DNA of 64,000 nt from positions 1 to 64,000 of the forward strand of contig CACKHK010000001.1 in the NCBI GenBank assembly GCA_902599955.1, given 5' to 3'. Below, piece after piece: positions 51,587 to 60,220 of the stretch (its first letter is position 1; each line of letters begins with the position of its first letter). Source of the DNA: an uncultured Pelagibacteraceae bacterium (lineage in GTDB: Bacteria > Pseudomonadota > Alphaproteobacteria > Pelagibacterales > Pelagibacteraceae). A model generated the notes under the pieces. The model searched no databases and had not been told where the DNA came from. It saw only the letters and a program-made list of their open reading frames with translations. Both the position numbers and the translations under genes were made by a program.

Positions 51587-54021
51587 TATGCTCTTAATAA
51601 TTTATTTTCTGCATCATAAGGACTCTCTTCTAAGATTGTTGCCTCATGCATCTTACCAAGTATATCAATCTTTAGTTTTTGTCCAATATTAGCTAGCTCT
51701 GGCTTAACCATTCCGAGTGCGATAGATTTTCCTAGTCTAAAACCAAAGTCACCTCCTGTTGCTCTACCAACTACACTGCCATTTTCATAAATAGGGTTAT
51801 TTCCTAGCACATCTGCATCACTTGTTTCATGAACTTCTAAAGTAACAAGTTTGTTATCAAAACCTTTCTCTCTCCATTTATTCAAAGCTTCTAAGCCAAT
51901 AAAACTTCCTTTATTTGGATGGACAAATCTATCTAAACCACTTTCATATGGTGAATATTCAATGGATAATTCGGTGCCAACCAATTTGTAAGATTTTTCA
52001 ACTCTTAGACTGTTCATAGCTCTTATACCATATGGTTTTAAACCTAAATCTTGTCCTTCATCCATTAACTTATCAAAAATATGGTTTTGATATTCAATAG
52101 GATGATGTAGTTCCCAACCTAACTCTCCTACAAAATTTACTCTCATTGCATTTACTGGGGCAAATCCTACATCTACTTGTTTTGCACTTAACCATTTAAA
52201 ATTTTCATTTGAAAAATCATCATTAGATACTCTTTGCATTAACTCTCTGGCTTTTGGTCCTGATACAACTAGAACACCTTTGCTGTTTGTTAAATTTTCA
52301 AATTGAACAGATCCATCTTTTGGCATCCAACCTAATATCCAGTCATGATCTAACCTTTGAAACGCTCCAGCAGAAACCAAATAAAAACTACTTTCCGATT
52401 CTCTCATTATTGTAAATTCTGAATGAACACCACCTTTAGTATTCAATGCATGACATAAATTAATTCTACCTATTTTTTTTGGAAGTTTATTTGCGACCAA
52501 CTTATCTAAAAATTCCTCAGCTCCAGGACCTTTTATTCTACATTTTGCAAATGCTGTCATATCTAGTAGACCAACATTTTCCTTTACATTCTTGCACTCT
52601 TTCTTAATAGCCTTGAACCAATTTGATCTTCTAAAGGACCAATCGTCCTTTTGCTCCATCCCATCAGTTGCAAAAAAATTAGGTCGCTCCCATCCAAACT
52701 TTTGACCAAAAACTGCACCAAGATTTTTCATTCTGTCATAACAAGGAGCTGTTCTTAATGGTCTTGCAGCTGGTCTTTCTTCATCTGGAAAGTGAGTGAT
52801 AAACACATGGCTGTAAGCTTCCTCATTTTTCTCTTTAAGATAAGATTTTGAGCAATAATCACCATATCTTCTTGGCTCAACACCTAACATATCTATTGTT
52901 GGCTCTCCATCTACAATCCACTCTGCTAATTGCCAACCTGCTCCACCAGCAGCAGTAATTCCAAAGCTGTGACCTTCATTTATCCAAAAATTTTTTAAAC
53001 CCCATGCTGGTCCAACAATGGGATTTCCATCAGGTGTATAACAGATAGCACCGTTGTAAACTTTTTTAACTCCTACTTCTCCAAAAGCAGGAACTCTATG
53101 TATCGCACCTTCAATATGTGGTGCTAGTCTATCCAAGTCTTCTTGGAACAATTCGTATTCAGACTCTTTGGAAGGTCCATTAACATAACATGCTGGAGCT
53201 CCATCTTCATAGGGACCTAATATTAAACCACCGGCCTCTTCTCTCATATACCATCTACTATCACTATCTCTTAATACTCCCATCTCAGGTAATCCATCTT
53301 TTTTTCTTTTTTGAATTTCTGGATGTGGCTCTGTTACAATATATTGATGTTCGACAGGTATTACCGGAATATCTAAACCTACCATTTTTCCAGTTTGTCT
53401 AGCAAAGTTTCCAGAGCAAGAGATTACATGTTCGCATTCTATTGACCCTTTATCTGTTTCAACAATCCAACCATCTTTATTTTGTCTCATCGCTAAAACT
53501 GTTGTGTTTCTATATATCTCAGCTCCTCTATTTCTCGCTCCTGTTGCTAACGCTTGAGTTAGATCCGCAGGTTGAATGTAGCCATCTTCAGGATGTTGTA
53601 TTGCTCCAACTAGATCATCTGTATGACATAACGGCCAAATTTCTTTAACTTGTTCAGGAGTTAAAAATTTAACATCTACTCCGATTGTTTTAGCAACACC
53701 CGCATACTGATGGTATTCATCCATCCTGTCTTGATTGCTTGCTAATCTGATATTTGATACAACACTAAATCCAACATTCTTTCCAGTTTCCTCTTCTAAA
53801 CTTTTATATAAATTGACGGCATACTTATGAAGTTGTCCTACTGAATAACTCATATTAAATAATGGAAGAAGTCCTGCAGCATGCCACGTGGAACCTGAGG
53901 TTAATTCTTTTCGTTCAACTAATACAACATCAGACCAACCTTTTTTTGCTAAATGATAAAGGGCGCTGACACCAACAACGCCTCCACCAACTACTACGAC
54001 TTTTGCTTTTGATTTCATCAT
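51586..54021 (-). CDS. Dimethylglycine/sarcosine dehydrogenase-like FAD-GcvT fusion (paralog 2)
   Basis: An 811-residue protein. It has FAD motif G-G-G-V-V-G (12-17), covalent-FAD His47 in S-G-S-T-W-H-A-A-G and a FAD oxidase/dehydrogenase domain to ~390. The C-terminal GcvT domains (~430-811) carry [10 protein letters not shown] and G-S-F-I-G-L-E-A-L. It is directly fused in expression to etfBA (TAATG), which makes it the clearest ETF-dependent dehydrogenase here. Dimethylglycine or sarcosine are the likely substrates; sequence alone does not separate them. Confidence 0.88.
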   Translation of the reverse strand: MMKSKAKVVVVGGGVVGVSALYHLAKKGWSDVVLVERKELTSGSTWHAAGLLPLFNMSYSVGQLHKYAVNLYKSLEEETGKNVGFSVVSNIRLASNQDRMDEYHQYAGVAKTIGVDVKFLTPEQVKEIWPLCHTDDLVGAIQHPEDGYIQPADLTQALATGARNRGAEIYRNTTVLAMRQNKDGWIVETDKGSIECEHVISCSGNFARQTGKMVGLDIPVIPVEHQYIVTEPHPEIQKRKKDGLPEMGVLRDSDSRWYMREEAGGLILGPYEDGAPACYVNGPSKESEYELFQEDLDRLAPHIEGAIHRVPAFGEVGVKKVYNGAICYTPDGNPIVGPAWGLKNFWINEGHSFGITAAGGAGWQLAEWIVDGEPTIDMLGVEPRRYGDYCSKSYLKEKNEEAYSHVFITHFPDEERPAARPLRTAPCYDRMKNLGAVFGQKFGWERPNFFATDGMEQKDDWSFRRSNWFKAIKKECKNVKENVGLLDMTAFAKCRIKGPGAEEFLDKLVANKLPKKIGRINLCHALNTKGGVHSEFTIMRESESSFYLVSAGAFQRLDHDWILGWMPKDGSVQFENLTNSKGVLVVSGPKARELMQRVSNDDFSNENFKWLSAKQVDVGFAPVNAMRVNFVGELGWELHHPIEYQNHIFDKLMDEGQDLGLKPYGIRAMNSLRVEKSYKLVGTELSIEYSPYESGLDRFVHPNKGSFIGLEALNKWREKGFDNKLVTLEVHETSDADVLGNNPIYENGSVVGRATGGDFGFRLGKSIALGMVKPELANIGQKLKIDILGKMHEATILEESPYDAENKLLRA

Positions 54022-54061
54022 GCGATTTTTACCTAATTTTTCTTATAAACAAAACATAATT

Positions 54062-54277
54062 CTAATAGTCATAATCGTCATCATCGTCATCTCTCCATCC
54101 CATTTGATACATCAGATAAGCTGCGGTTATTACACTAATGACACCTGCAACCATACCAAAATTTACCCCCATCTCTTGTCCAAAATAGTACCATCCAATT
54201 TGGGTCGCTCCAATCGGCGGGATGCAAAGAATAGCCATTAATATTGCAATTCTAACTGGAAAACTTGGTTTTTTCAT
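54062..54277 (-). CDS. Small membrane protein with acidic tail
   Basis: A 71-residue protein from an ATG that overlaps the previous stop (TAATG at 54277). It has two hydrophobic helices (~8-26 and 36-56) linked by a short loop, and ends in a run of six Asp followed by Y-D-Y. The start is placed at M-K-K-P-S rather than at an upstream in-frame site inside the neighbouring gene. The family is unknown. It sits 40 bp before paralog 2 in the operon. Confidence 0.65.
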   Translation of the reverse strand: MKKPSFPVRIAILMAILCIPPIGATQIGWYYFGQEMGVNFGMVAGVISVITAAYLMYQMGWRDDDDDDYDY

Positions 54278-54759
54278 TAGATAGATGAACCCATCGGCAT
54301 AGGTTGAGATACTGCTGTGGTCAACCAGCAATTTTTTAAAAATCCATCGAGCTCATATTTTTCAACTTGCCATTTAAATTTATAATACTTTTTGTCTTTA
54401 TCCATAATTGTCACTTCAAAAGTCGATACACCCTTTGATTTATATACCTCAACAATTTCATAATTCTCGTGATTTAAAAGCATTGAGTAGGAATCTGTTT
54501 TGATCATATTTTTAAACCTTTCAATAGGTCCTGTTACTCTCTGATTGTTTGGGTGAGCAAAAAACCATGTTTGAATTATCCCATGATCTTTACTGGGAGT
54601 ATCATTTTTCATCAAAGCATTAAGTTGAATTTCAATTACTTCTCTAGGTTTAATATCTGGATTTGGTTTTTTTATTTCAGCTTTTAATTCATTTGTAGAA
54701 AAAATTAAAAATATAAATACAATAAAAATTCTATAAATGTCTGGCTGTATTTTTAACAT
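54277..54759 (-). CDS. DUF4864-like exported protein
   Basis: A 160-residue protein. It has a hydrophobic signal segment (M-L-K-I-Q-P-D-I-Y-R-I-F-I-V-F-I-F, ~1-27) and then a small alpha/beta domain with V-I-E-I-Q-L-N-A-L and G-P-I-E-R-F-K-N-M-I, resembling DUF4864. The start is uncertain; ATG 54759 (GGAAG just upstream) and ATG 54786 are both possible. It overlaps the oxidoreductase gene by about 29 bp. Function unknown. Confidence 0.6.
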   Translation of the reverse strand: MLKIQPDIYRIFIVFIFLIFSTNELKAEIKKPNPDIKPREVIEIQLNALMKNDTPSKDHGIIQTWFFAHPNNQRVTGPIERFKNMIKTDSYSMLLNHENYEIVEVYKSKGVSTFEVTIMDKDKKYYKFKWQVEKYELDGFLKNCWLTTAVSQPMPMGSSI

Positions 54760-55300
54760 CTTCCAAAAACTCAATTCTTTTTTCATTTGATACAAATGGT
54801 ACAGCAAAATATCGTTTATAGGTAATGTCATAAATACCACACTTATTAAAAATACCTTTTTTAATTCTTCTAAGGGGTAAATTTAAAAAAAAATCTGAAA
54901 TTGAGAATCTGGGTGAACCATATGTGCAAAAAATCAAAGCTTTTTTGCTTTTTAGTTTACCAACAGCATATCCATAATTGCCGAAAAGTTTCTTAAATGA
55001 AAAAGCCCAGGGTGGCGCTAAAACCTTATCGATCCAACCTTCTACAATAGCAGGCATTCTATAATTCCATATAGGAGCAACTAGAACAATTAAATCAGAA
55101 TCATCAATTTTTCTTCTATGATCCAAAACAATATCATCAGCGTTCTCACCAGCATATACAGGATCGAATTTTTCTCTATATAAATCTACACATTCAACTA
55201 CATGACCATTTTCTCTAGCAGATTTTATGAAATTATCTTTTATAGCAGAATTAAAAGATTTATCGTTGTAATGCCCATATACCAAAAATACTTTTTTCAT
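54731..55300 (-). CDS. NAD(P)H oxidoreductase of the flavodoxin-like NQO1/KefF family
   Basis: A 189-residue flavodoxin-fold protein. It starts V-F-L-V-Y-G-H-Y-N-D-K-S-F-N (FMN phosphate region) and has D-L-I-V-L-V-A-P-I-W-N-Y-R-M-P-A-I-V-E-G-W-I-D-K-V, typical of NQO/MdaB-type enzymes. It may reduce quinones or other electrophiles. It is coupled to the CoA-binding gene by a TAATG at 55300. Confidence 0.85.
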   Translation of the reverse strand: MKKVFLVYGHYNDKSFNSAIKDNFIKSARENGHVVECVDLYREKFDPVYAGENADDIVLDHRRKIDDSDLIVLVAPIWNYRMPAIVEGWIDKVLAPPWAFSFKKLFGNYGYAVGKLKSKKALIFCTYGSPRFSISDFFLNLPLRRIKKGIFNKCGIYDITYKRYFAVPFVSNEKRIEFLEDVKNTARHL

Positions 55301-55767
55301 TAATCTTTAAGGACTGGAAAAACTGGATTAGATTTTTGAAAAAGTTTTTGATACTCCTGTTTTATACATCTATTGGAAATAAATTGGATATTTTCTTTAT
55401 CTGCTAAAACTTTTGCCTCATCACTGTGAATTCCGTATTGTAACCATAAAACTTTTGTTCCTTTTTTAATTGCTTCTTTTGCAATTCCTTCAGCCTCTTT
55501 TGAGGGTCTAAAAACATCAACTATATCTATTTCTTCCTTTATTTTATCTAAACTTTCGATCATTTGTTCCCCATTTACAATCTCACCAACTGCAAAAGGG
55601 TTAATAGGAATAACTTTATAACCAAAATTTTGCATATATTTCATAACAACATTTGCTGGTTTTCTCTTAAGATTTTTTCTATCCTCTCCTTTTTTTTCAG
55701 AGCTCACTCCAATCATAGCTATGGTTTTTGATTTTCTTAAAATAGATTTAATTTCATTATCGTTCAT
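55300..55767 (-). CDS. CoA-binding domain protein (YccU type)
   Basis: A 155-residue protein with a Rossmann-like CoA-binding domain: T-I-A-M-I-G-V-S-S near the start, Y-M-Q-N-F-G-Y-K-V-I-P-I-N-P, D-I-V-D-V-F-R-P, L-W-L-Q-Y-G-I and a C-terminal N-R-C-I-K-Q-E-Y. This matches the YccU/succinyl-CoA-synthetase-like CoA-binding family of unclear role. Confidence 0.88.
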   Translation of the reverse strand: MNDNEIKSILRKSKTIAMIGVSSEKKGEDRKNLKRKPANVVMKYMQNFGYKVIPINPFAVGEIVNGEQMIESLDKIKEEIDIVDVFRPSKEAEGIAKEAIKKGTKVLWLQYGIHSDEAKVLADKENIQFISNRCIKQEYQKLFQKSNPVFPVLKD

Positions 55768-55788
55768 TATTTTCTTTCTTAATAGCTA

Positions 55789-56562
55789 TTATTTATTTTT
55801 CCAACTAGGTTTTCTTTTTTGTAAAAAAGCCGATATTCCCTCTTTTGCATCTTGTGAAGCCATATTTACAGTCATCATTTTACTTGTAAACTTATAAGCA
55901 TCTCCTAGTGGCATCTCTAATTGTTTATAAAATGCTTGTTTTCCAATTTTAATTGTTAAATTTGATTTTGAAGAAATTTTGTTTGCAATTTTTAAAACTT
56001 CCGCATTTAGTTTTTTGTTTGAAAAATAATCATTAATCAAACCAATTTCCTTAGCGTATTTTGCATTTATTGGATCCCCAGTCAGAAGCATCTTCATCAT
56101 AATTTTACGAGTTACTTTTCTACTTACAGCAACCATTGGAGTACTGCAGAAAAGTCCAATATTTACTCCTGGTGTTGCAAAAGTGGCATTTGTTGTACTA
56201 TAAGCTAGATCACAACTTGCAGCTAACTGACATCCAGCTGCGTAAGCTGCACCATGCACTTTTGCAATAACAGGTTTCTTTCCTTCAACAATTTTCATCA
56301 TTAATTTTGAGCAAAGATTAAATAATTTTAAGTGATTTGATCTATTTTTAATTCCGCCAACCTCTTTAAGATTATGACCAGCACTAAATCCTTTACCTGA
56401 TCCCTCTAATATTATTACTCTTGTATTATCATCCTTATCTAATCTAATAAAAGTATTCAAAAGATCTCTTAAAGTTTTAAATGACAGTGAATTATAAGTT
56501 TTAGGATCATTAATTATTACATTTGTAATTCCATTTCCTAATTTTTTTATTTTTACATTCAT
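55789..56562 (-). CDS. Enoyl-CoA hydratase/isomerase family protein
   Basis: A 257-residue crotonase-fold protein with oxyanion loop G-K-G-F-S-A-G-H-N-L-K-E (~62-73), a second loop A-A-G-C-Q-L-A-A-S-C-D-L-A, and a P-G-V-N-I-G-L-F region that resembles ECHDC3. It hydrates or isomerises acyl-CoA substrates. In this operon it may process a C3 or C4 acyl-CoA made from a demethylated or cleaved osmolyte, which is inference. Confidence 0.85.
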   Translation of the reverse strand: MNVKIKKLGNGITNVIINDPKTYNSLSFKTLRDLLNTFIRLDKDDNTRVIILEGSGKGFSAGHNLKEVGGIKNRSNHLKLFNLCSKLMMKIVEGKKPVIAKVHGAAYAAGCQLAASCDLAYSTTNATFATPGVNIGLFCSTPMVAVSRKVTRKIMMKMLLTGDPINAKYAKEIGLINDYFSNKKLNAEVLKIANKISSKSNLTIKIGKQAFYKQLEMPLGDAYKFTSKMMTVNMASQDAKEGISAFLQKRKPSWKNK

Positions 56563-56569
56563 ATTGAAG

Positions 56570-56944
56570 TTATTTTAACTCACCATCTTCACGCATTTTA
56601 GCTCTAATTTTTGTAGCAGAAATTTTTTGTATTTCTTCAGACAATACTATCTCCTCAATTTTGTAACCAACTCCTCTCCCGTAACAAATATTTGTAATAT
56701 TTGGCACCATCATTATTTTAAATCTTCCTTCAAATTCAGGATTTAATTTATTTTCAATATTTTTTTTTACTGTTTCAAAGTCAAATGGATTATCATCAAC
56801 TCCTTGAACGTCTCTTATTTGAATACACACTTGACCGGTCTTTTTGATGATCTCTTTAAATAAAGCATAGTGACCCTCATGAAATGGCTGCCATCTTCCA
56901 AGCATTTGTGCTGTTGGTTTTTTATTATCCCATTCATAACTCAT
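56570..56944 (-). CDS. Small nucleotidyltransferase-like protein
   Basis: A 124-residue protein of the cytidylyltransferase/NMNAT-type fold. It has G-R-W-Q-P-F-H-E-G-H (~17-26; the G-R-x-x-P-x-H-x-G-H nucleotide motif) and I-S-A-T-K-I-R (~111-117; the I-S-x-T-x-I-R motif). It is shorter than the usual 160-residue enzymes but has both active-site motifs. It is coupled by TAATG to the small kinase, so the two may act on one metabolite. Substrate unknown. Confidence 0.75.
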   Translation of the reverse strand: MSYEWDNKKPTAQMLGRWQPFHEGHYALFKEIIKKTGQVCIQIRDVQGVDDNPFDFETVKKNIENKLNPEFEGRFKIMMVPNITNICYGRGVGYKIEEIVLSEEIQKISATKIRAKMREDGELK

Positions 56945-57351
56945 TATGATATCTCCTTAATTATTTTATCTGCCCAAACCTTAGCATCTTGAGTAGTTAC
57001 ATGAAAATCATATTTTTCAGGTCTAACAAACATTTGATTAGTATCGTCAAATCTTCCTTCTTTAATAGTGTCTACCCAAATAACAAAATCTGCAGGGAAT
57101 AAACTTCTTGCTTCTGGTGTTGGGCAAATAAAATCTGCCACAACATAATTTCCATTATTTTTCAGCTTTAAAGCAAAGTCTGCCATTCTTTTAGCTTGTC
57201 TCTTTCTACCCTCTTCAGAAAAATCCCAATCATTTGCTTGTTTTCTAACTTCGTCAGCATTTAATCTTTTTGCATTAAGTTTTGGAGCAAGTTCTTCTGC
57301 CAATGTTGTTTTGCCAGCCCCGGGCAAACCCATAATTAAAATTATTTTCAT
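56944..57351 (-). CDS. Small adenylylsulfate-kinase-like P-loop kinase
   Basis: A 135-residue protein with Walker A G-L-P-G-A-G-K-T-T (~8-16), L-N-A-D-E-V-R (~35-41), F-S-E-E-G-R-K-R-Q-A-K-R-M and A-D-F-I-C-P-T-P-E-A-R. All are APS-kinase-like, but the protein is about 50 residues shorter than typical CysC. It probably phosphorylates a small hydroxyl-containing substrate. It is in TAATG coupling on both sides, with the nucleotidyltransferase and the DddP-like gene. Confidence 0.75.
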   Translation of the reverse strand: MKIILIMGLPGAGKTTLAEELAPKLNAKRLNADEVRKQANDWDFSEEGRKRQAKRMADFALKLKNNGNYVVADFICPTPEARSLFPADFVIWVDTIKEGRFDDTNQMFVRPEKYDFHVTTQDAKVWADKIIKEIS

Positions 57352-58586
57352 TAAATTTGTTCTAAAGGATGATGAGATATTAATTCTAATCCATTTTCGC
57401 CAACTAAATATTGTTGTTCTAATTTCACTCCCTCATGACCTCCAACTTCGCCGATATAACTTTCTAGGGTAATTGTCATATTTTTTTGAAATATACCACT
57501 TCTTTCTCCACCATCAGTCGGATATCTAATTGCTGGCCACTCATCACATAAACCTATTCCATGAAGCATAACTGAATATCTATTTCCGTAATATTTTTCA
57601 GGAAGTATCCATGCCTTTTCAGTAAATTCTCTAAATGATACTCCGTCTTTAATTAATCTTGAATTATAGTCAATTTGCTCAACTGCTGTTAAATAAATTT
57701 TTTTTTGATGTTCATTAAATTTATTTCCACAAACAAAAGCTCTAGAAATATCTGCACAATATCCATAAGGGCCTACCATATCTGTATCAAACGATACGAT
57801 CTCACCATCTTGAATAATCTTATTACTACTTTCTTGCATCCAAGGATTGGTTCTAGAGCCTGAAGATAATATTCTACACTCTATCCACTCTCCACCATTT
57901 TCAATATTCGTTTTATGTAAAATCGACCATAACTCATCTTCAGTAATTCCTGATTTCAAGTAATCTCTCATTTTAATTATTCCAATATCAGCAACATCTA
58001 AAGCTGCTCGCATGCATTTAATTTCTTCAGATGATTTAATAACTCTAGCCTGTTCAAGTATTTTTTTCGCTTCAAAAACTTGAATTCCTTTTTTATTAAG
58101 TTCATTTACGGCTGGACCATTAATTACATCAATTGCAATTTTTTTGCTTTTAAAATAAGAGTTAGATAAATCATTTACTTCATTGACCCATTTTTTAAGT
58201 TGTAATTCTGATTGGTCACCATTGCTAAAATAATCCCAAGTAATTGCTGGTCTTATTTCATCTATTAAATTAAGACCTTTAGATAATATTTCACAATTGA
58301 AATATTCATATAATATTGTTGGACCATCAACAGGGATAAAACAATATCTTGTAAGATTATGCATATTATAAACACTCATATTTACAGTATCTAATGCATA
58401 CCTTACATTTACTGGATCAAATAAAATACATGCCTCAATATTATTTTTCTTTAATTCATTTCTTACTCTGTCAAGTCTATAAGATCTAAGTTTGTTAAAA
58501 TCTATTTCATCTTCTCTTAATCTTTTTTTTGAAATGTATTTCTTAATTGGTTGGTTTTCTGAAAGAATTTTTCTGTTAAACTTCAT
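57351..58586 (-). CDS. dddP: M24-family metalloenzyme of the DddP (DMSP lyase) type
   Basis: A 411-residue protein. The metal set is complete: Asp267-x-Asp269 (F-D-T-D), Asp279 (A-D-I-S-R), His342 (L-H-G-I-G-L-C-D-E-W), Glu375 and Glu390. Compared with remembered DddP residues (Asp295, Asp297, Asp307, His371, Glu406, Glu421), the spacings 2, 10 and 15 are kept and Asp348, six after the His, matches the proposed catalytic Asp377. N-terminal L-F-D-P-V-N-V-R-Y-A also matches. DddP cleaves DMSP to dimethylsulfide and acrylate. Substrate specificity toward DMSP is not proven. Confidence 0.7.
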   Translation of the reverse strand: MKFNRKILSENQPIKKYISKKRLREDEIDFNKLRSYRLDRVRNELKKNNIEACILFDPVNVRYALDTVNMSVYNMHNLTRYCFIPVDGPTILYEYFNCEILSKGLNLIDEIRPAITWDYFSNGDQSELQLKKWVNEVNDLSNSYFKSKKIAIDVINGPAVNELNKKGIQVFEAKKILEQARVIKSSEEIKCMRAALDVADIGIIKMRDYLKSGITEDELWSILHKTNIENGGEWIECRILSSGSRTNPWMQESSNKIIQDGEIVSFDTDMVGPYGYCADISRAFVCGNKFNEHQKKIYLTAVEQIDYNSRLIKDGVSFREFTEKAWILPEKYYGNRYSVMLHGIGLCDEWPAIRYPTDGGERSGIFQKNMTITLESYIGEVGGHEGVKLEQQYLVGENGLELISHHPLEQI

Positions 58587-58588
58587 CC

Positions 58589-59029
58589 CTATAACATCTG
58601 AACACCAACTCCTGTTTTTGGATAGGTGTATAAATTATAATTTGCACAAAGTTCATCTCCAGGTTTCAAATCTTTTATTGAAACCATAAAAAAATATTTT
58701 GCGTCTGGTTTCTCCCTTAAATTATAATACATGTTTTCTAAGTTATCATCATTTTCGTTAAACTTCTTTGCTTTTGCCGTAGGGTCAATTGGATCACCAA
58801 ATTTTAATGTAGGTAAAATATTTGATACCATTCTTTGAACTGTGGGATTATCGGAATGATTATAAAAACCACCTAATGGAGTTCTGATATATTTATTTTC
58901 AAACTGCTCATCTCTTATATGAGTGATTCCAATAAAAGTATTTGCTTTAATTTCTTTGGTTGCGAATAATCCCAAACCTTCAATTGGTGAACTTTTAATT
59001 GTTAATTCATCTGGTAAAGGTCTGTACAT
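58589..59029 (-). CDS. SET-domain protein
   Basis: A 146-residue protein from ATG 59029. SET-domain motifs are S-P-I-E-G-L-G-L-F-A-T-K (N-terminal), N-H-S-D-N-P-T (substrate/cofactor core) and D-L-K-P-G-D-E-L-C-A-N-Y (C-terminal). A GTG at 59068 would add 13 residues overlapping the Rieske gene and is not favoured. SET proteins methylate lysines with SAM; in bacteria their targets are mostly unknown. It lies between the DddP-like and Rieske genes. Confidence 0.8.
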   Translation of the reverse strand: MYRPLPDELTIKSSPIEGLGLFATKEIKANTFIGITHIRDEQFENKYIRTPLGGFYNHSDNPTVQRMVSNILPTLKFGDPIDPTAKAKKFNENDDNLENMYYNLREKPDAKYFFMVSIKDLKPGDELCANYNLYTYPKTGVGVQML

Positions 59030-59043
59030 ATTTTTCGCACTTT

Positions 59044-60219
59044 CTACACAATGTGAGTTGCCACCCACTTGTGAAATTGATGGGTTGGATTATCCATATC
59101 AGGAGAAAAATTTCCACCATTATATGCATGTGAGTTGCGGCCTAATTGCATTCTTTGAATTATACCTACATCTTCTTTTTGAATATCTTCCCACAATTTA
59201 TGATTTTGTTTTCTTAATGATTTAAATTCTAATGATTTTGAGGCTTTTTCACCTACATAATATATTTCCATGTGCTCTAAAGTTTTTTTATGACTAATAG
59301 GTTCTAACCAATATGCGTAGAAATGATCTTTGTGTATACCTAGCATAACATTGGGAAACAAAGCTACATACTCTGCAATATTTTCTTTTTCTTTGGGCCA
59401 GTTAGGAAAGCAAGGAAATTTTTTCTTACCTTTGAATTTTGGATTGTAAACAACCGTACCTTGGCCTGCAAAGCGGTTTGGTAATCCTTGAATATGATAG
59501 TGATCTTCTATTTTTGAATAAGAATTTAAACCTGGATGAACCCATGGCAAATGATAACTTTCACAATAATTTTCAATTGCAAACTTCCAATTACATTTTG
59601 CATTTAATTTAAAATAACCAAAATCATTTGCATGATTAATTAATTTTCTATCTTTTTTTTTCCAAAATTTAGCCCACCTATCACTTAAGGGTTTGATATA
59701 TTTTTCAAATGGAATTTCGTTGTTGCTGATATTAATAAAAATTAAATCTAACCAAACATATGATCTTATTTCTTTTAAATTGTTTTTATCTTTTTTAAAT
59801 TTCGAGCTACTATGTTGGTTCATCCCGCCTATATGAGGTGTTGCAATTAGCTTTCCATCTGATGTGTATGACCATGAATGATAAGGACATCTAATAACAT
59901 TTCTAATATTGCCTTTTTTGTTTACTAGCTTTACTCCTCTATGACTACAGACGTTATGAAAAACTTTTATCTGATTTTTTTTATTCCTTACTAAAAATAA
60001 TGGCAGTCCTAACAAGTTAAATGGTTTTACATCGCCGATATTTGGCAAAGAACTTGCTACTCCTATTACGGTCCATTTATTTTCAAATATTTTCTCTCTT
60101 TCTATTAAAGTATAATCTTTACTTATATAACATTCGTTAGGAAGTCCATGTGCTTTGGAAATTGGTCTCTTAACTATATCTAATTTTTTTTTATCTATAA
60201 TTTTATAAATTGCTGACAT
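59044..60219 (-). CDS. Rieske non-heme iron oxygenase, quaternary-ammonium type
   Basis: A 391-residue Rieske oxygenase alpha subunit. The [2Fe-2S] ligands are Cys91-x-His93 and Cys111-x-x-His114. The mononuclear iron motif has Glu220, His223 and His228 in E-S-Y-H-L-P-W-V-H-P. In carnitine monooxygenase CntA the bridging residue is also Glu with His at +3 and +8 (remembered Glu205, His208, His213). This points to oxidative cleavage or demethylation of a quaternary amine such as betaine, carnitine or stachydrine. No dedicated reductase gene lies nearby in the window. Confidence 0.85.
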   Translation of the reverse strand: MSAIYKIIDKKKLDIVKRPISKAHGLPNECYISKDYTLIEREKIFENKWTVIGVASSLPNIGDVKPFNLLGLPLFLVRNKKNQIKVFHNVCSHRGVKLVNKKGNIRNVIRCPYHSWSYTSDGKLIATPHIGGMNQHSSSKFKKDKNNLKEIRSYVWLDLIFINISNNEIPFEKYIKPLSDRWAKFWKKKDRKLINHANDFGYFKLNAKCNWKFAIENYCESYHLPWVHPGLNSYSKIEDHYHIQGLPNRFAGQGTVVYNPKFKGKKKFPCFPNWPKEKENIAEYVALFPNVMLGIHKDHFYAYWLEPISHKKTLEHMEIYYVGEKASKSLEFKSLRKQNHKLWEDIQKEDVGIIQRMQLGRNSHAYNGGNFSPDMDNPTHQFHKWVATHIV

Positions 60220-60220
60220 T

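Noticed and set aside
56944-57351. Calling the small kinase cysC (sulfate assimilation)
   Set aside because: It is about 50 residues short of typical CysC and no sulfate reduction genes are nearby.
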